From: Icerya purchasi
Lineage: Eukaryota; Arthropoda; Insecta; Hemiptera; Monophlebidae
Length of the DNA: 64,000 nt
Assembly (NCBI GenBank): GCA_039619475.1
Contig: CM077115.1
Location: 223,309,291-223,373,290, forward strand
Reading direction: 5' to 3'
Part shown: piece by piece, positions 1 through 12,462 of the stretch
Layout of the letters: each line of letters begins with the position of its first letter
Position numbering within the stretch: the first letter of the stretch is position 1
The notes under the pieces: generated by a model
Told to the model about the DNA's origin: nothing
Databases searched by the model: none
The model's input: only the letters and a program-made list of their open reading frames with translations
Program-made: the position numbers and the translations under genes

Positions 1-1070
1 AGAAAATGAATATAAACCAATAGAATTCTCGATAGTGTGAACGTTTTTACGAGCTCTCTGTTGTTAAAATCGAATGTGTTATATGACATTGACTTAGCCC
101 TTGAAGTGAAGATAACGACCTAACCAAAACTGGACCGAGTCGTTAACGGGTTAAGTAATCTGAACGAAAATCGGGTAGAAGATCGTTTAAAAACCTTTTA
201 GTACGAAATAATGAAGCGAACCGGTTTTTTTTTTGTAAATTTCTGCTATTCGTTTTTTACGCGATCGCGAACACACATGCGCACATGCATGCGCGCACGC
301 ACCGGGAAGTGCAAATTAAAACAACGGGAGCTTGATGCGAGATTCTCTGTCGCTTTGATGTCCTGTCGCTCTCTTTGACAATGCAAAATATAATGAATGC
401 CGGAATGCTACATGTGACTATGACCCGAGAAAAATCCAAATTAATTAGCGATAAACAAAGACGGGCGATTAAACATGTCGACATTATGAAAAATAAAGAG
501 ACGCCCTTCCACCTCAAAATAATACCGTCATTTTTATTAATTCGCATTATCATTATCGATCGTTCTAAACTTTTCTATGCAATCTACCCACATATTAGCA
601 AATTATTTTAAAAGAAATGAAATTACAATAGACCAAAAAAAAGCGAATCTCTTATAAATATTTTTACGTGATATTTACATATGTATATATAAAAATCTCG
701 ATCGTTCCGACGTCGTCAACAGAAGACTTCCTAAACTGTCAGATACTAGATTTTTGAATTCGTATAGACGGAGTCAACTTCAACTGATTATTTTTTTTCT
801 TTGCGAAATGAAATAAAAACACTCGTCGTGGTTTCACCACTATCATTAACAATTTTACTCAACTTCACTGTTGGTTTTTTTTCAATATGAAATATGAAAG
901 AGGAAACTAAATTTTCGTTTCCAGTTAAACCGATCGCCGAATACTTTAATTATGCCAACTAATTGCTGAACATGTAAGAATTGTACTCGACATGAGAATG
1001 AAACTGTCATTTTAAGCGAGATGCAAAAATATTGCAGATTTTATTTTTAGAATTTTTATATTACCCTATA

Positions 1071-1098
<28 letters not shown>
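1071..1098. repeat. (GT)n microsatellite
   Basis: Fourteen uninterrupted GT units, followed by related GTAT/GAGT units to about 1118. Confidence 0.95.
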
Positions 1099-1102
<4 letters not shown>

Positions 1103-1880
1103 ATGAGTGTGTGCATGCGTAAAAGAAAACAAGTGCCCTTTCTGTCTTCGAAATGTTGATACAAATTTAATTTACTGATAACAAATTTATCAGAATGAAA
1201 CGATGCGAAAGCCTTAAGAAATGTATTTAAAATCTTACGTTAAAACTGAAAAGTAAGTTTTTTACTATTTTACTGTTCATTAAAACTTTAGGTAATGAAG
1301 TTAATGATTAATTTATTTTTGAACTTTGAGCAAAGTAGAGTTACTCGAAGATTCATAGCGGTCGAAGCAAAAGTTACGTATGTGCTTTATGAAATATTAA
1401 TAAGTTGCCTAATTATCTTACTGTACAATAGTAATTGAGTGTAAAATACAATAATAACAAAAAAAAAGAAAAAAAACAACTAAATACAAAAACAATTCAT
1501 CTACAATCATAAAAAATTAGCTTAATTGCGTCCCACTCCACTGCACAGCGTTTAACACAAAATCAACTGCTAATTAAGTAAGCAAACGTAACCGTTTATA
1601 ATTAATTTACTTTTGTTCGTTTCGAATATGTAAAATACGAAATGCACATTTTTCCGTAGTTTGACTTCGTAGAGAACTGTCATTTTCACGAATTTTTTAA
1701 TCATCGAAAATTAAGCATTTTTATACATAAACCGGTTTATACTTTCAAATTTAATTAGCTCCGACACAGTATATTATTGTTGTTTTATTTTCTACGCAGT
1801 TATAGAAAATAACTGACTTTACTCCCGAATGTTTTTTATACTTTTGGGCCGCATATACATGCATTCATATACTTACTTTC

Positions 1881-1965
1881 ATACATACATACATACATAC
1901 ATACATACATACATACATACATACATACATACGTACATACATACATACATATATATATATATATA
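1881..1965. repeat. (ATAC)n then (AT)n microsatellite
   Basis: About 17 ATAC units with one G interruption near 1933, then AT units. The read-through of this block explains a Tyr/Val/Cys/Met-rich pseudo-ORF on the minus strand. Confidence 0.95.
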
Positions 1966-3624
1966 ACCTGAAGAGTACAGCGAATATGATTAAAGTAGTT
2001 ATTTGCTACTATTCGAAATGTTTTTAACCTCTTTATCAAAAAAACGAAAAATTACCTATTTGTATATATAAACTTTTTTCTGATATAAGAATAAAAGAAA
2101 GTAGGAATTAAAGGAGTTTGTAAACAACTCTACTGATAACGAAAAAGAGCTTAACATTAAAAAGACAAGCACTTCTCTTATTAGTAATCAATATTCTTTG
2201 TTAGATTTATACTTATTCCCTTATAATGAGTAAAAATTGAAAAACGTCTAGTCAGTTAAAACCTTAAGCGAGTTATACTTACAGTAATAATAATTCTTAT
2301 TACTACTGCCGCAATTGTTTACAAATTTAGTGTAAACCAACAATTTAGACGCAAAGTCTAAAAGCTGAATAATACATTTTAGTTTTTGCTACAGTTATTA
2401 ATATTTATTAAAAAAAAAAAAGAAATCGAACTTTTAGTGGTTTCTTCAGTTGGTTTTTAGGTTTTTTTTTTCTGCGTAGAAAACCATTTAATCAGCGACA
2501 CTATTTACAAAACTGACTCAATTTTATTAATTCAAAAACAAAGTCGAGTTAGGAGTTACGCCGTTTCCTCCCTTTGACAAATAAGCAATTTCTTTGAGGT
2601 TTCGTAGACTTATCAACAAACCTCTTACAAATGTTATACAGTATCATTTAGATTTAGCCGTTTGTTATTTTTTGGAATGCAAATCAGGCTTATTCGGTTC
2701 AGGGGGAAGGTTTAAATATTTTTGACATTCTGTTTCGACGAATCCCGATTTATAAAAGTCGTAATTTCGTACGTTTGAAGAATCAACTTTTACAACAGCC
2801 TTTTTTTTACAGCCTCATCGTGTATCAGCTTGCTAATAATATAGTTTATAAAAACAGGCAATTCAAAGGCACCGTGTTATACACTTTCCAACGTAGTCTG
2901 TAAATAATCCTTGCGAGAGGGGGCGTAGGCCGCGAAGTTTTTTTTAAAATTTTTTATTAGTCCTTTAATAGTTGGACAAAGTTATATTTTGAAAAGGTGA
3001 AATTCTCAGAAAATGCAATTACTTTATATACACGTCAACGAGTTTACGCTAAATTTGAACATTCGAAATTCGGGCCATTTAGAAAATTTTGGTTAGTGAA
3101 AATACAGTGGTCCTTACTGCGCGCCGCTAAAACAATTAATCTCGAACAAGCTGATATAAATCTGTCGCTAAGTATTGACCTTGGCTTGGAGCCCTTCAAA
3201 TCAGACTTCAGCACAAGTGTGATGTACTCATTGGGAATTTTTAGTTGCATCTTTTCATCGTTAAAATTTAAAAATCGTGGTCAAAAATATTTTGACCAAT
3301 TTCACGACAACGAAACCGTGCAGAATCGAGGAATTTTTAATTTTCAAAGGAGCCGAGAGTTCGCATGGATCAGCAAAATTTAATATTTTTCGTACGCGTA
3401 CGTCTACATAGATATGCGCGCGTATATTAATTTCTTTAACGCCTAAAATAGTCTGTACATTTTAACGAGCCAAGCGTCTTTTTCCGGCTGGTTTCGAATT
3501 CCTACAGAGTCGTTTGCACAATTATTAACACTTTCGGTCGAGAAAAGAAACTTTCGCGGAAGTATATTATTAGTTTTGCGATTTTACGATGCGCGATCTT
3601 CCGTCGATAAATTCGAAAACTTAC

Positions 3625-3747
3625 CATAGAGATGTAGTAGAATTTTTCGAAATCTTGCTCCTGTTGTCTGATGTCTGGTAAGTTGTTTGCAAGGTCGGAA
3701 TGTTGTTTCAGTTCATCCTCGCCGTTATTGGTCAGCCAAGAGATGAC
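3625..3747 (-). CDS. Exon 9: spectrin-like region, last visible exon
   Basis: 123 nt (41 codons, residues 536-576), acceptor TTCCTTACAG, donor TCTATG|GTAAGT, phase 0 on both sides. It encodes VISWLTNNGEDELKQHSDLA and then LPDIRQQEQDFEKFYYISM. The pairing of W-L---Ge--L with 'R-Qq-dFekFy' is what the PLEKHG4 family shows in the spectrin repeat before the DH domain. The gene must continue towards lower coordinates, but no further exon could be recognised in 1-3624. Confidence 0.9.
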
Positions 3748-6700
3748 CTGTAAGGAAATGAACAAAAATAAAATGTAAAAGTAACCGAATAACGTGTGTG
3801 CCATACACAAAAGTAACATAGGCGGTTGTTAACATTTAAAAAAATAACCGAAAATTCTCGAAATTCTCGAAATTCTATAAATAAAAGGTCATTTGCATTT
3901 TCATTGTACCGGTTGTCGCAGGAAGTATCAGAAGCGATAATCAAATCACCGAAATATGGGAGGACTTTAACAATAAAGAATACATTTTTATGGAACTTTG
4001 ATGTGAAAGAAGAAAAAAAAGGTAGAAGCGAATACCACAAAAATCCTTTACCGGAGATGAAAAGCGCAATGGGTTATGTTAATAGCGAGCAAAGGTGAGC
4101 GATCTAATACAATTGACCGATTAACATGAAACTTCAATAATCGTAAACAACCGGTCCCCCCTGCCAGCATTCCAAGCTAAAAAATCAGGCACTCACTAGG
4201 TGCCGACAATAAAAAGAACCGATTGGAAGAAAGACGGTGTTTAGCATTAACCACTTACCATTATTGACTTGACGTCGTCTAAGAGAAGAAATTATAGCGT
4301 CATTGTTAAGTCGCACAGTTACAGAAGGTACGCTCTTCCATCTTTCAGTAAGTCTGGCGGGAAAAATAAAAACAATAATAATAATAATAATAATAATGAT
4401 ACAAAAAAAAACCCGAAAAATGCCGCACCTTTTTTGTTTTTTTTTTGCGAAACCCCATTTTTTTTAAAACAAATGCCCTCCTGGTATACATTTAAATGTA
4501 TAAGGGAACTTTTATGAATGTCGAATCTCTCCATAAGTTTGCGACAACAATTAGGACGACAGAATTTCCACTTGTTTTGAGACTAATTATAGGCGAGTTA
4601 AATTTCTTAGGACATTGTCCAATATCCACCTTTTGTTTTTTTTCATAGGCAACTTTACAAGCGCAAGCTCGTTTAGAGAACTTTATTCATCGATTTTCGT
4701 GAAGTATCTTTTAGAGCATTAATTTACCGATAATAAAATTTACGCTCGAAGGAGGATGAAATTTAAATACGTTCTAGAAAAAGATCTTAAGCTTTTTTTT
4801 GTTTTTAAATTGGTGCGCGAAAAACTTAATTTTTAAATTAATAACTAATCAATGAGAACGGGTGATTATTCTGTATGCGAAACATATATATATATATATA
4901 TATATATTTCAGTGTCGCAGTGACCTTTGGATTATTTTTTTTATTACCATTACGTTCGACCTAGAGTGACAATGTTCAGTCAACGATTAATAAAAATTTT
5001 AATTTCTATCGTTTGAAACACCTAGACATTTAATTTTTCTTTTCGATAACGTATACACTCCGTTAACATGTATATTTCGTTTAACATATATATTACGTCG
5101 ACTAATTTTCTCGAATTTTATTTAATTCGATGTCATCCTCCCATCAACTAGTTTGGTAGTCGATGTATCAATGGCGGGTCCAAAGAAATATATTAAAAAA
5201 AAAAAAAAAAAAACTAAATAGTTTTGTAGAAATAATGAATTTTTATCAAAAATTACTATCTACATTTTATGCTTAGCAGTTCATTTGAAAAAGAAAAAAA
5301 AATGGCTTAAAATGTACATTTTTTATAAAAAACAGGAGTTTAACAATCTGTTTTGGTTTCCATCGTTAATTTTAAATTTTAAGTTGCATAATACGGAATG
5401 AATTTATTCAATCCCTTCAAAGTGTTTCAAGTACAGTCGCTCTGACACACGTATTCATGTTCGTTTTCGAAAAAAAAAAATCTGCAAGACGACCGAAATT
5501 GAATTTTTAATCAATGTGTGTACATTCAGACTAATCGGTTTTATAGCTTTGACTTTTTGATATCGAAGACAATGTAATTAAAAGATTTCGGTTATGGAAG
5601 AGTTGTGACAAGCCCCTTTTTTTGTAATTTTCAAAAGAAATTACATCCGTACGAAACTTCCGGTATATTTTTCTCGGCTACAAACTTTCCCTATGCGTGT
5701 ACATGCACGCAGACACACACACGTCGGTCGCGCAATACGCCGCAGCCGTACTAACATCTGCGGAGAAATGGCACAATACTGATTTTTCTTATCATCGCTG
5801 ATCTTGGGAGAACGAAGCTGGTCGAGCGACTGATTGCTAAGGTGTTGGTGCACTTGAAGAAACAAGAGCGCCAGTTTAACCGTCAGTGCCGTTATACGAA
5901 TTAAAAATTAGTCGGATATACAAATATACCGTTCGAGACGATTAGCGCAATACTTTGTTGATCGTTTACAATCCGCTATGCGATAAGGGCCCTCTGTAAT
6001 AATGGCGATCAGCGCTTTGCCGGCATGATGAAGAAAAGACCCGATTACACGTGAATTCGCCTAAAGCGACTTAATATGCTAATTATTATAATCATTAAAC
6101 GATTTCTATTATTAGTGTCGTTACGAACGGTGCAGCGCTTAGAATTAGACGACTGTGGCAGTCTGCTCGTTCTTTTCGAGGTACACTTTGTTTCCGCCTA
6201 CAAAATCTCCTAACGGTTCCCCCATAAATGTATATTACACACCTACACACACATACATGTATGTGTAACGTACACTCTACACCGTTTACGTTTACCGGTC
6301 GAAATGTATTTTTTAAAACAATTCTTAGTTTAAATAATATAATATATCGGTAACGTTTTCAAATATGAGTGGTAATCCGAAAAGACGTACTACACGAATT
6401 TCAGTAGCTTGTCTAAACGCGCAAATTTATTAAGAGTTGAGTTACGAATTTTTCGAAATTTTCACAGAATGCTTCGACGAAAATATTTGTCGGAAAACGA
6501 AATTATAAAAATTACGCGTCAACTAGAATAATTCAAATTCGCAAAAATTGAAATTTATCTCGATAATTGTTTAGTGATTTGTTCAGTGTTTTCACCGATG
6601 CCCCGTAATTAAAAACCCCGCTCGTCTCAGCCGACTAAAGAAACTTATTCCCAGAAAAACCTTTCCTATTTATCTGATCGGCATGCCCTGATGCTAAGTC

Positions 6701-7280
6701 AATCCCGGTCACCGGCCGAATATTTGCAGTCAAGCATGTCTAATTTACAACTTCATCTTTTCATGAACCCCGGTCACGCAAAAAAGAATACCCTTTTCCG
6801 TTTGTTTTCCCGATGATATTTTCTACAAAGGCAAGTCTGCTCAGTGCAGTGGCGCACCCAAAAGCGAGGATTTACCCACCGCATTACGATCTGTAAAAAT
6901 TACTATTATTATTCAACATTATTTAAATAAATTCTACGATTTAAAATAAAATTTCATTATAAAAAATGTATTAAATACATATATTTTTTGTTAATAATAA
7001 AATTGGATACAGTCTGGTCGAAATAAAGTTACTTATTTAATGAAACGAACAAATGAAAGCAAATTGCTGCTTTGACGAGCCAAGTATAACGACAAATTCG
7101 GAAAAAAAATACATCTAGCTAAACCACAAAAAAGGATATTTTGATGATTCGACGCACGTGTACGCAATAAAATCGGAAAGAATCCTTGAAAAAGGCTCCA
7201 TTTTAAGCGCATAAAAGAGACTAAAGAAGACGGAATAACGAATTAATTAGAAGAAATAAAAGAACTGAATGAATTTGAAC

Positions 7281-7337
7281 AGAAGAAAAAGAAACGAAAA
7301 AGAAAAGAAAAAGAAAAGAAAAAGAAAAGAAAAAGAA
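7281..7337. repeat. (GAAAAGAAAAA)n purine tract
   Basis: Repeated AAAAGAAAAGA units on one strand; a pure polypurine tract. Confidence 0.85.
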
Positions 7338-7899
7338 GTAATAAAATCGAAGTAAATGATAACGAGCAAAAGTCAAAATATCAACAAAGCGAACAAGACG
7401 GCACAGCGAAAAACGAATACGTATTTAATTTTTACACTGCTACAATTAAAACACGGTCGCCACAGATAATCGTTATTGATAAATGATAACGAATCGAAAC
7501 TATTCACCGAGCATTATCGCGTTTATGTTTCATTTCCATTCGATGATTATTAGTTCCGAATAATATCGCTACAGAGAAATCTATCGCTTTGCTAAAATTA
7601 TAAACTATTAACTATGTTTTCCTAATTATATTTACCATATAGTATTAGAATTAAAATAAGTATGTAAAATACTTATTTAATTGCGTGGTCATTACTGTTT
7701 TTTTATTCGTAAACTCCTTTTTCATCATTTTTTCTTTTTTAAAATCACACAGGTTGCGTTTTATTTTTCCGATCATTTCTTTCGTTAATAAATCTTACTT
7801 ATTTCACCTGTTACATAAACTATATTTTTAAACTTATAGGTTGCCTTTTATTTTTCCGCTCATTTATTTTATTAATTTTACTTATTTCATCATGTATCT

Positions 7900-8000
7900 A
7901 TTCAAGTTTATATGTATTATTTTCCACTACTCCTCACGCTTTATAGCGTATGGACCTTGTATAATGATAATAAACATTGATTGATTGATTAATTGAATTT
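7900..8000 (+). mobile_element. Probable LINE 3' end with ATTG tandem tail
   Basis: The sequence TATGGACCTTGTATAATGAT is followed by AATAAACATTGATTGATTGA and further ATTG-like units at about 7972-7995. Short tandem 3' tails of this kind are usual for several I- and CR1-like LINEs. No coding remnant was found upstream. Confidence 0.45.
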
Positions 8001-8309
8001 ACATAATTTTAAAAACATAAAAAGACCAACGTGTTCCACGCATGATTGTATAAAGGCCGTTCTCTTATAATACTCGTTCGCGATATATCTAAATACCACA
8101 TATAAACATTGTATTTTATCATTATGACCCTGCATTATACTAGAGGTACGCTACTGAGCCACAGCGATTTCGAAAATCTTTTAAATACAGAATCGTCTCC
8201 AACGTTTGACCGAGTTACGGGGTACATGGTGTCAGAGGTAGCAGAGGCCACTTCTAATAGCAATTCATTAAAGGATTATTATTAATTACAACGTAATTCT
8301 TAGGCTACC

Positions 8310-8480
8310 CCCCATTCGAAAAAATGTCCCAAAAAAATGTCTCAGCAAAATGTCCAAATTTTATGTAACGTTTGTTATATTTTGTAGGATTTTTGTTATT
8401 GTTATTTAAAAAATGTCACAATTTTATGTAATGAAATATGTAACGAAAAATGTAACGAAAAAATGTCCTAATTTTATATA
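8310..8480 (+). repeat. Degenerate AAATGTCC / ATGTAACG repeat
   Basis: AAAATGTCC-like units recur at about 8322, 8336, 8347, 8411 and 8460, mixed with ATGTAACGAAAA units and TTTTATGTAA. It looks like a decayed minisatellite or repeat-derived tract. Confidence 0.55.
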
Positions 8481-10157
8481 TAACGGAAGGTAAATGTTAG
8501 AATAGGATTTTTGTGGTTATGTTATTTTTTGTGTGTTGATGCCAGTAAGAATTACGTTGTAAATTTTGATCATTTTATACAAAGTATAGAAGAGAAAGAG
8601 ACAGAAATGAAAGCAAGAGGGGTCAAGGGGCACAGCCTCTTGCGAGGCCAAAATGGCCGAGTTTATATATACATATATATATATTTTTTTTTTCTCGAAA
8701 TTATCCAATTAAATGTTTAAATTAAGAAATTCCAATAAAAAAAACCAAAAAAAACAAACAAATTCGAACATACGATTTTAAATAATGATAGTTGTTTTAA
8801 TAATATATTCCGGAGGCGTTATATGAATTATTTTTTTGACAATAAAATTTTCATTTTCGATCCTTTCCGCGCAAGTAAAACTTGATGAATATGAAAATTT
8901 TAAAAATTTCAATAGTTTTACAACTTACCATTTTCTCTGTATCTGCGTTGGACTCCTCTCGCGTGGGATAGCGAAATAATTAAGCTTTATTACAAATTTT
9001 GTCGAAGCAAAAAAAATTTACATCGATCATCGAAAATTTAAGAGTATCACGTGCGACGATGATAATAATATTAATAATAACAATAGTAATCGTAATAATA
9101 ATAATAATAATGGTATAGAAGTAGTTGGACACACAGAATGTAAAAAACCGGTCGGCTAAAGCTGAACAATGAGAACTACTGTAACAGCGATCAACCAGAC
9201 ACGTCTATATGCATCTTCTCTCGACAAAGCAGCACCATTCAAAGTGGCAGGATGTGTATCTGCGTAACGGCCAAGTCTGCAGCAACAAGTTCCACACACG
9301 GAACGGACAAGCCGACGACTGAAAAGACGAAGCTATTGACAGAATACACGTGAATGACGGAGCACACGCCGAACAGTCTCTCCAGCTTCGCGCAGGTGCT
9401 GCATGGTAAAGGTTCGAACCAGATAGCGAATTTTCCGACATAAAGGCCTCGCGCGCTAAGAACCGACTGCGACACGGCACGTCCAGCGCCATGTGTTCGA
9501 TGGCGATGCTTTGTTCCGCTCATCTGCCCCCGAGAAACTTGGCGTCTTTTGTTAAGACCGGCAAACGAACTCATTCAGTGTTTCGTACTAGACCGGACGA
9601 TGAGGTGGTAGCCGTATTGAAACGTGCGGCGGTAATTCACATGACCCCAAGAGTTAGCGCTTCTGCCAGAGTGACTAAAGCAAATAGATGATTTTTATGA
9701 ATTTTAATTAAAAATAACAATACAGAAAATTAACTTCGCACCGGCCGCCCTAAGTAGGTCCTCCGTTCGAAAACGCTGACTACACGCGTACACACTTTAC
9801 ATAAAGAAAACACTCGAAGACAACACCGCTCCCCGTTTAATTAATTACCAACTACTTGATTAATTATCGCGAATATAAATCGGGATTTTAGAAGAGGAAG
9901 ATCGATTAAACCGTTTTTTACAGCTCGGTCGCAGCTCCCCTCCCAATAAACAACTCGACGATGCTTTTTAGAAGACACCGCGTAAAAATAAAAATAAATC
10001 CTAAATTTAAACGACCGCGAACGCGAAATAATTACGAATGTGCTCAAAGCAACGTTGAGTTTATTTTTTTGAATTACCTCAGCAATCGGGGGTTTTTATA
10101 TTAAAATATATCTAATAAAAATTCACATTCAGAGGTATTTATTTTATTAGTGCCAAT

Positions 10158-10200
10158 CAGGGCCGTATCTAGACCAAAATTTCGGGAGGGATTACGAAAA
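10158..10200 (+). mobile_element. Orphan hAT-like terminus
   Basis: CAGGGCCGTATCTAGACC is a common type of hAT MITE terminus. The partner end was not found downstream. Confidence 0.4.
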
Positions 10201-10444
10201 TATATATATATATATAAATGATTATCATGAAATATATTTATTTATAAATAGTACATTAAAGCCTTGCAGTCAATTATTGCATATGAAATATTTGAACACT
10301 GCAATAAAAACAATAAAAAATAGTCTTTTCCATAGAATTCATAAAAATTTCAGTTTTCTTTTGTCAACAGTTGAAAGGAAATAAATTTATTCTGAATTTC
10401 GGTCCATTTAATTCGAGTAGTCATTATTTCGCAAATCGTTCACT

Positions 10445-10620
10445 GGTTTACCCAGTCTGAAGTGGAATTGGGTACCGTCAGAGAAATCGGGGAAAGTAAA
10501 GGCAGATCTCAACGGAACTGGCCCCAGTATTCTTCTTAGATCCATTAGAACCTTAAGTACATTATAAAAAGCTTAATTACACAATCCCCGACGCTCTGTC
10601 AAGGGTATCGCTGTAATTTG
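10445..10620 (+). mobile_element. SINE copy, central and 3' domains
   Basis: Matches the minus-strand reading of 56697-56984: GGTTTACCCAG, AATTGGGTACCGTCAGAGAA, GGAACTGGCCCCAGTATTCT, TTAGATCCATTAGAACCTTA and CAATCCCCGACGCTCTGTCA in the same order. The tRNA head is missing. Confidence 0.82.
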
Positions 10621-10816
10621 AACGGGCAAGTAGAGGCCGGCCATCGATTGATGCTGAAAATTTAAACTAAAACCTGCCGATGACCGGATCTATAAAACAT
10701 TTGTAAGATCACATTTTCATTATTCTAATATTGCGCTTTATTTGTTGTTCGCTCTTGTCAAATAGGTATCTCGCATTATTGACATGTCTTCTAATTACTA
10801 TTAACGCCTTCGTTCA

Positions 10817-10841
10817 TTTTTTTTTTTTTTTTTTTTTTTTT
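10817..10841. repeat. Poly(T), 25 bases
   Basis: Uninterrupted T run that could be the tail of a minus-strand retroelement, though no element body was recognised. Confidence 0.85.
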
Positions 10842-11437
10842 GGATACCTTTCATGATTTGTAATATTTTTAATGTTTTCTTTCCTTCTTCTTAACGATTT
10901 CCACGTTAATTCCTTCTACCGTCCTTCTAATTTGTTATTTTTCCTTCTTTTTCTTTAATTTTTCGTTTTTCTTAATCCTGTTCTTACCAGGTTTACTTTT
11001 CCGTTACATTTATCATCTCCACTGCTTACCATTTGTCTTTTCTTTCTCCTTACACTTCTTCTGCCACTTCAAAGTATCCTTTCCGTTACGTACGCCTTTC
11101 CATGATTCTTCACAAGAGAAGTTTTCTCTTAAATACTTCCGACTTTTCCGCTCATTTTATATCTCCAATTTTTTTTTGTTTCCATTTTTTTATAGTTTTT
11201 CTTCTTATGGCAGAACTTAATAAATAAATAAATAAAAAAAAAAAAAAAGTTATTTAAAGTTACCACTGGACTACGAACTATCATCATGGTTTTATTTAAT
11301 ATAATTACGAATTATTTTTAAAAAAAAACAACAAATTAAACGATTTTTTTATCAATAGAACTACAACTATAAAAAAAAAAACTACAAAAATTGAGAATAA
11401 TTTCAAAAATTTATCACACATACCATGTATATTTGCA

Positions 11438-11650
11438 CTAAGTAAAGTAAGTTCCATTCCCATTAAAAGGCATTAGAGATTGTGTAATTAAGCTTCTCGT
11501 AATATACTAAGCCTAATAGATCTGAAGGGAATATTGGGGAATATTGTGGGTCAATTCCATTCCCTCGGCCGGCATTACTTTCCCAGATTTTCCCGGGTAC
11601 CCAATGTTATTTCAGAGCTTTATCAAATCCTCGCGAGAGCTGCAGAGTTT
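11438..11650 (-). mobile_element. SINE copy, central and 3' domains
   Basis: The plus strand reads AAGTAAAGTAAGTTCCATTC, then TACTAAGCCTAATAGATCTG and TTTTCCCGGGTACCCAAT, the reverse complement of the SINE core. It lies about 800 bp from an oppositely oriented copy at 10445, so the pair forms a large inverted repeat. Confidence 0.8.
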
Positions 11651-12010
11651 ACATAACACCCCACGTGTAATAAAGAATGTCGCTCTTTAATAATCATTAA
11701 ATATAACGGAAGGATTTTTTTTATCGTTGTAAATTTAAAAAAAAAAAAAAAATCAACTACGTATCAAAACTGCATTTGAACCGATTAAAAAAAGTTCCAC
11801 GAGCAAGTATTTTTAATTCGCCGGTCTGTTTTTATTGATACGTTTCCTAAACAACTGATCTATATTACCTTCAACACATTTTTGAACGTGTTTTAATATC
11901 CGAACAAAATGACAAAATAGATTTTATTTTATTTTTGAATTATTCACCAATTTAGCGGAAATCATCTTCATTCTACCGTAAAAAGCAAATACGTTTCTTT
12001 CGAAACATAA

Positions 12011-12462
12011 CAGTGGCGTGCCAAGCGGGTGGCAACAGGAGCAGTCCAATCCCTCCGTACGTGGGCGACGCCCCCTCAGAAAAATATATATTATACCAGT
12101 ATATATAACAGTTATTTAATAAAAATCCAAGAAAATTAAACGAAATAAATGTGAAGAGAGGTAGTCTGAATTAATAAAATTCGATTTTTTAACCATATTA
12201 AATATTATATCGTCGTCGCAAAAATAGAACAAAAAGTTCGGATAGCTGGAAAAAATAAAAATTCGATAAGAGAATATCATTTAAGGTAAAAAAGAAAAGC
12301 GTTTTTATTTCACTTCTTAACTAAATACTCGGTTTTGTTTTATACAAAATATTACCAGTAGTGGCATAAAAAACTACATTCTGTTTTTATGCATCTATCT
12401 TAGGGGTAATTTATGCCCCCCTCCCCTCGCACCGCTGGTTGTGAAACGTTGGCACGCCATTG
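12011..12462. mobile_element. hAT-type non-autonomous element (MITE), 452 bp
   Basis: Terminal inverted repeats CAGTGGCGTGCCAA and TTGGCACGCCATTG match at 13 of 14 positions. The 8-bp direct repeat AAACATAA at 12003-12010 and 12463-12470 is an exact target-site duplication. An 8-bp duplication and a CA(G/A)TG-type end are typical of hAT transposons. There is no transposase ORF. Confidence 0.93.

Larger units (their letters stand above)
1..3624 (-). other. Intron downstream of exon 9 (partial), no exon recognised
   Basis: AT-rich, with (GT)n at 1071-1098, an (ATAC)n/(AT)n block at 1881-1965 and several short poly(A) and poly(T) runs. A somewhat denser patch at 2990-3390 has overlapping short ORFs on both strands but no domain or splice signals that fit exon 9; it may be a degraded repeat. 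I see no RNA gene. Confidence 0.6.

Noticed and set aside
1836..2039. Tyr/Met/Cys-rich minus-strand ORF
   Set aside because: It is a translated (ATAC)n repeat.
4240..4261. Mini-exon between TTCTCTTAG and ATG|GTAAGT on the minus strand
   Set aside because: Twenty nucleotides would break the frame between exons 8 and 9, and no frame gives a useful reading. Kept only as a base-rate warning for the site at 8929.
5641..5920. Minus-strand ORF (VHQHLSNQSLDQLRSPKI) as an extra spectrin exon
   Set aside because: Exons 8 and 9 already join in phase, no convincing donor or acceptor borders it, and the second half is CA-rich repeat.
6848..6870. CAGTGGCGCACCC as a second hAT element
   Set aside because: No inverted partner or target duplication was found nearby.
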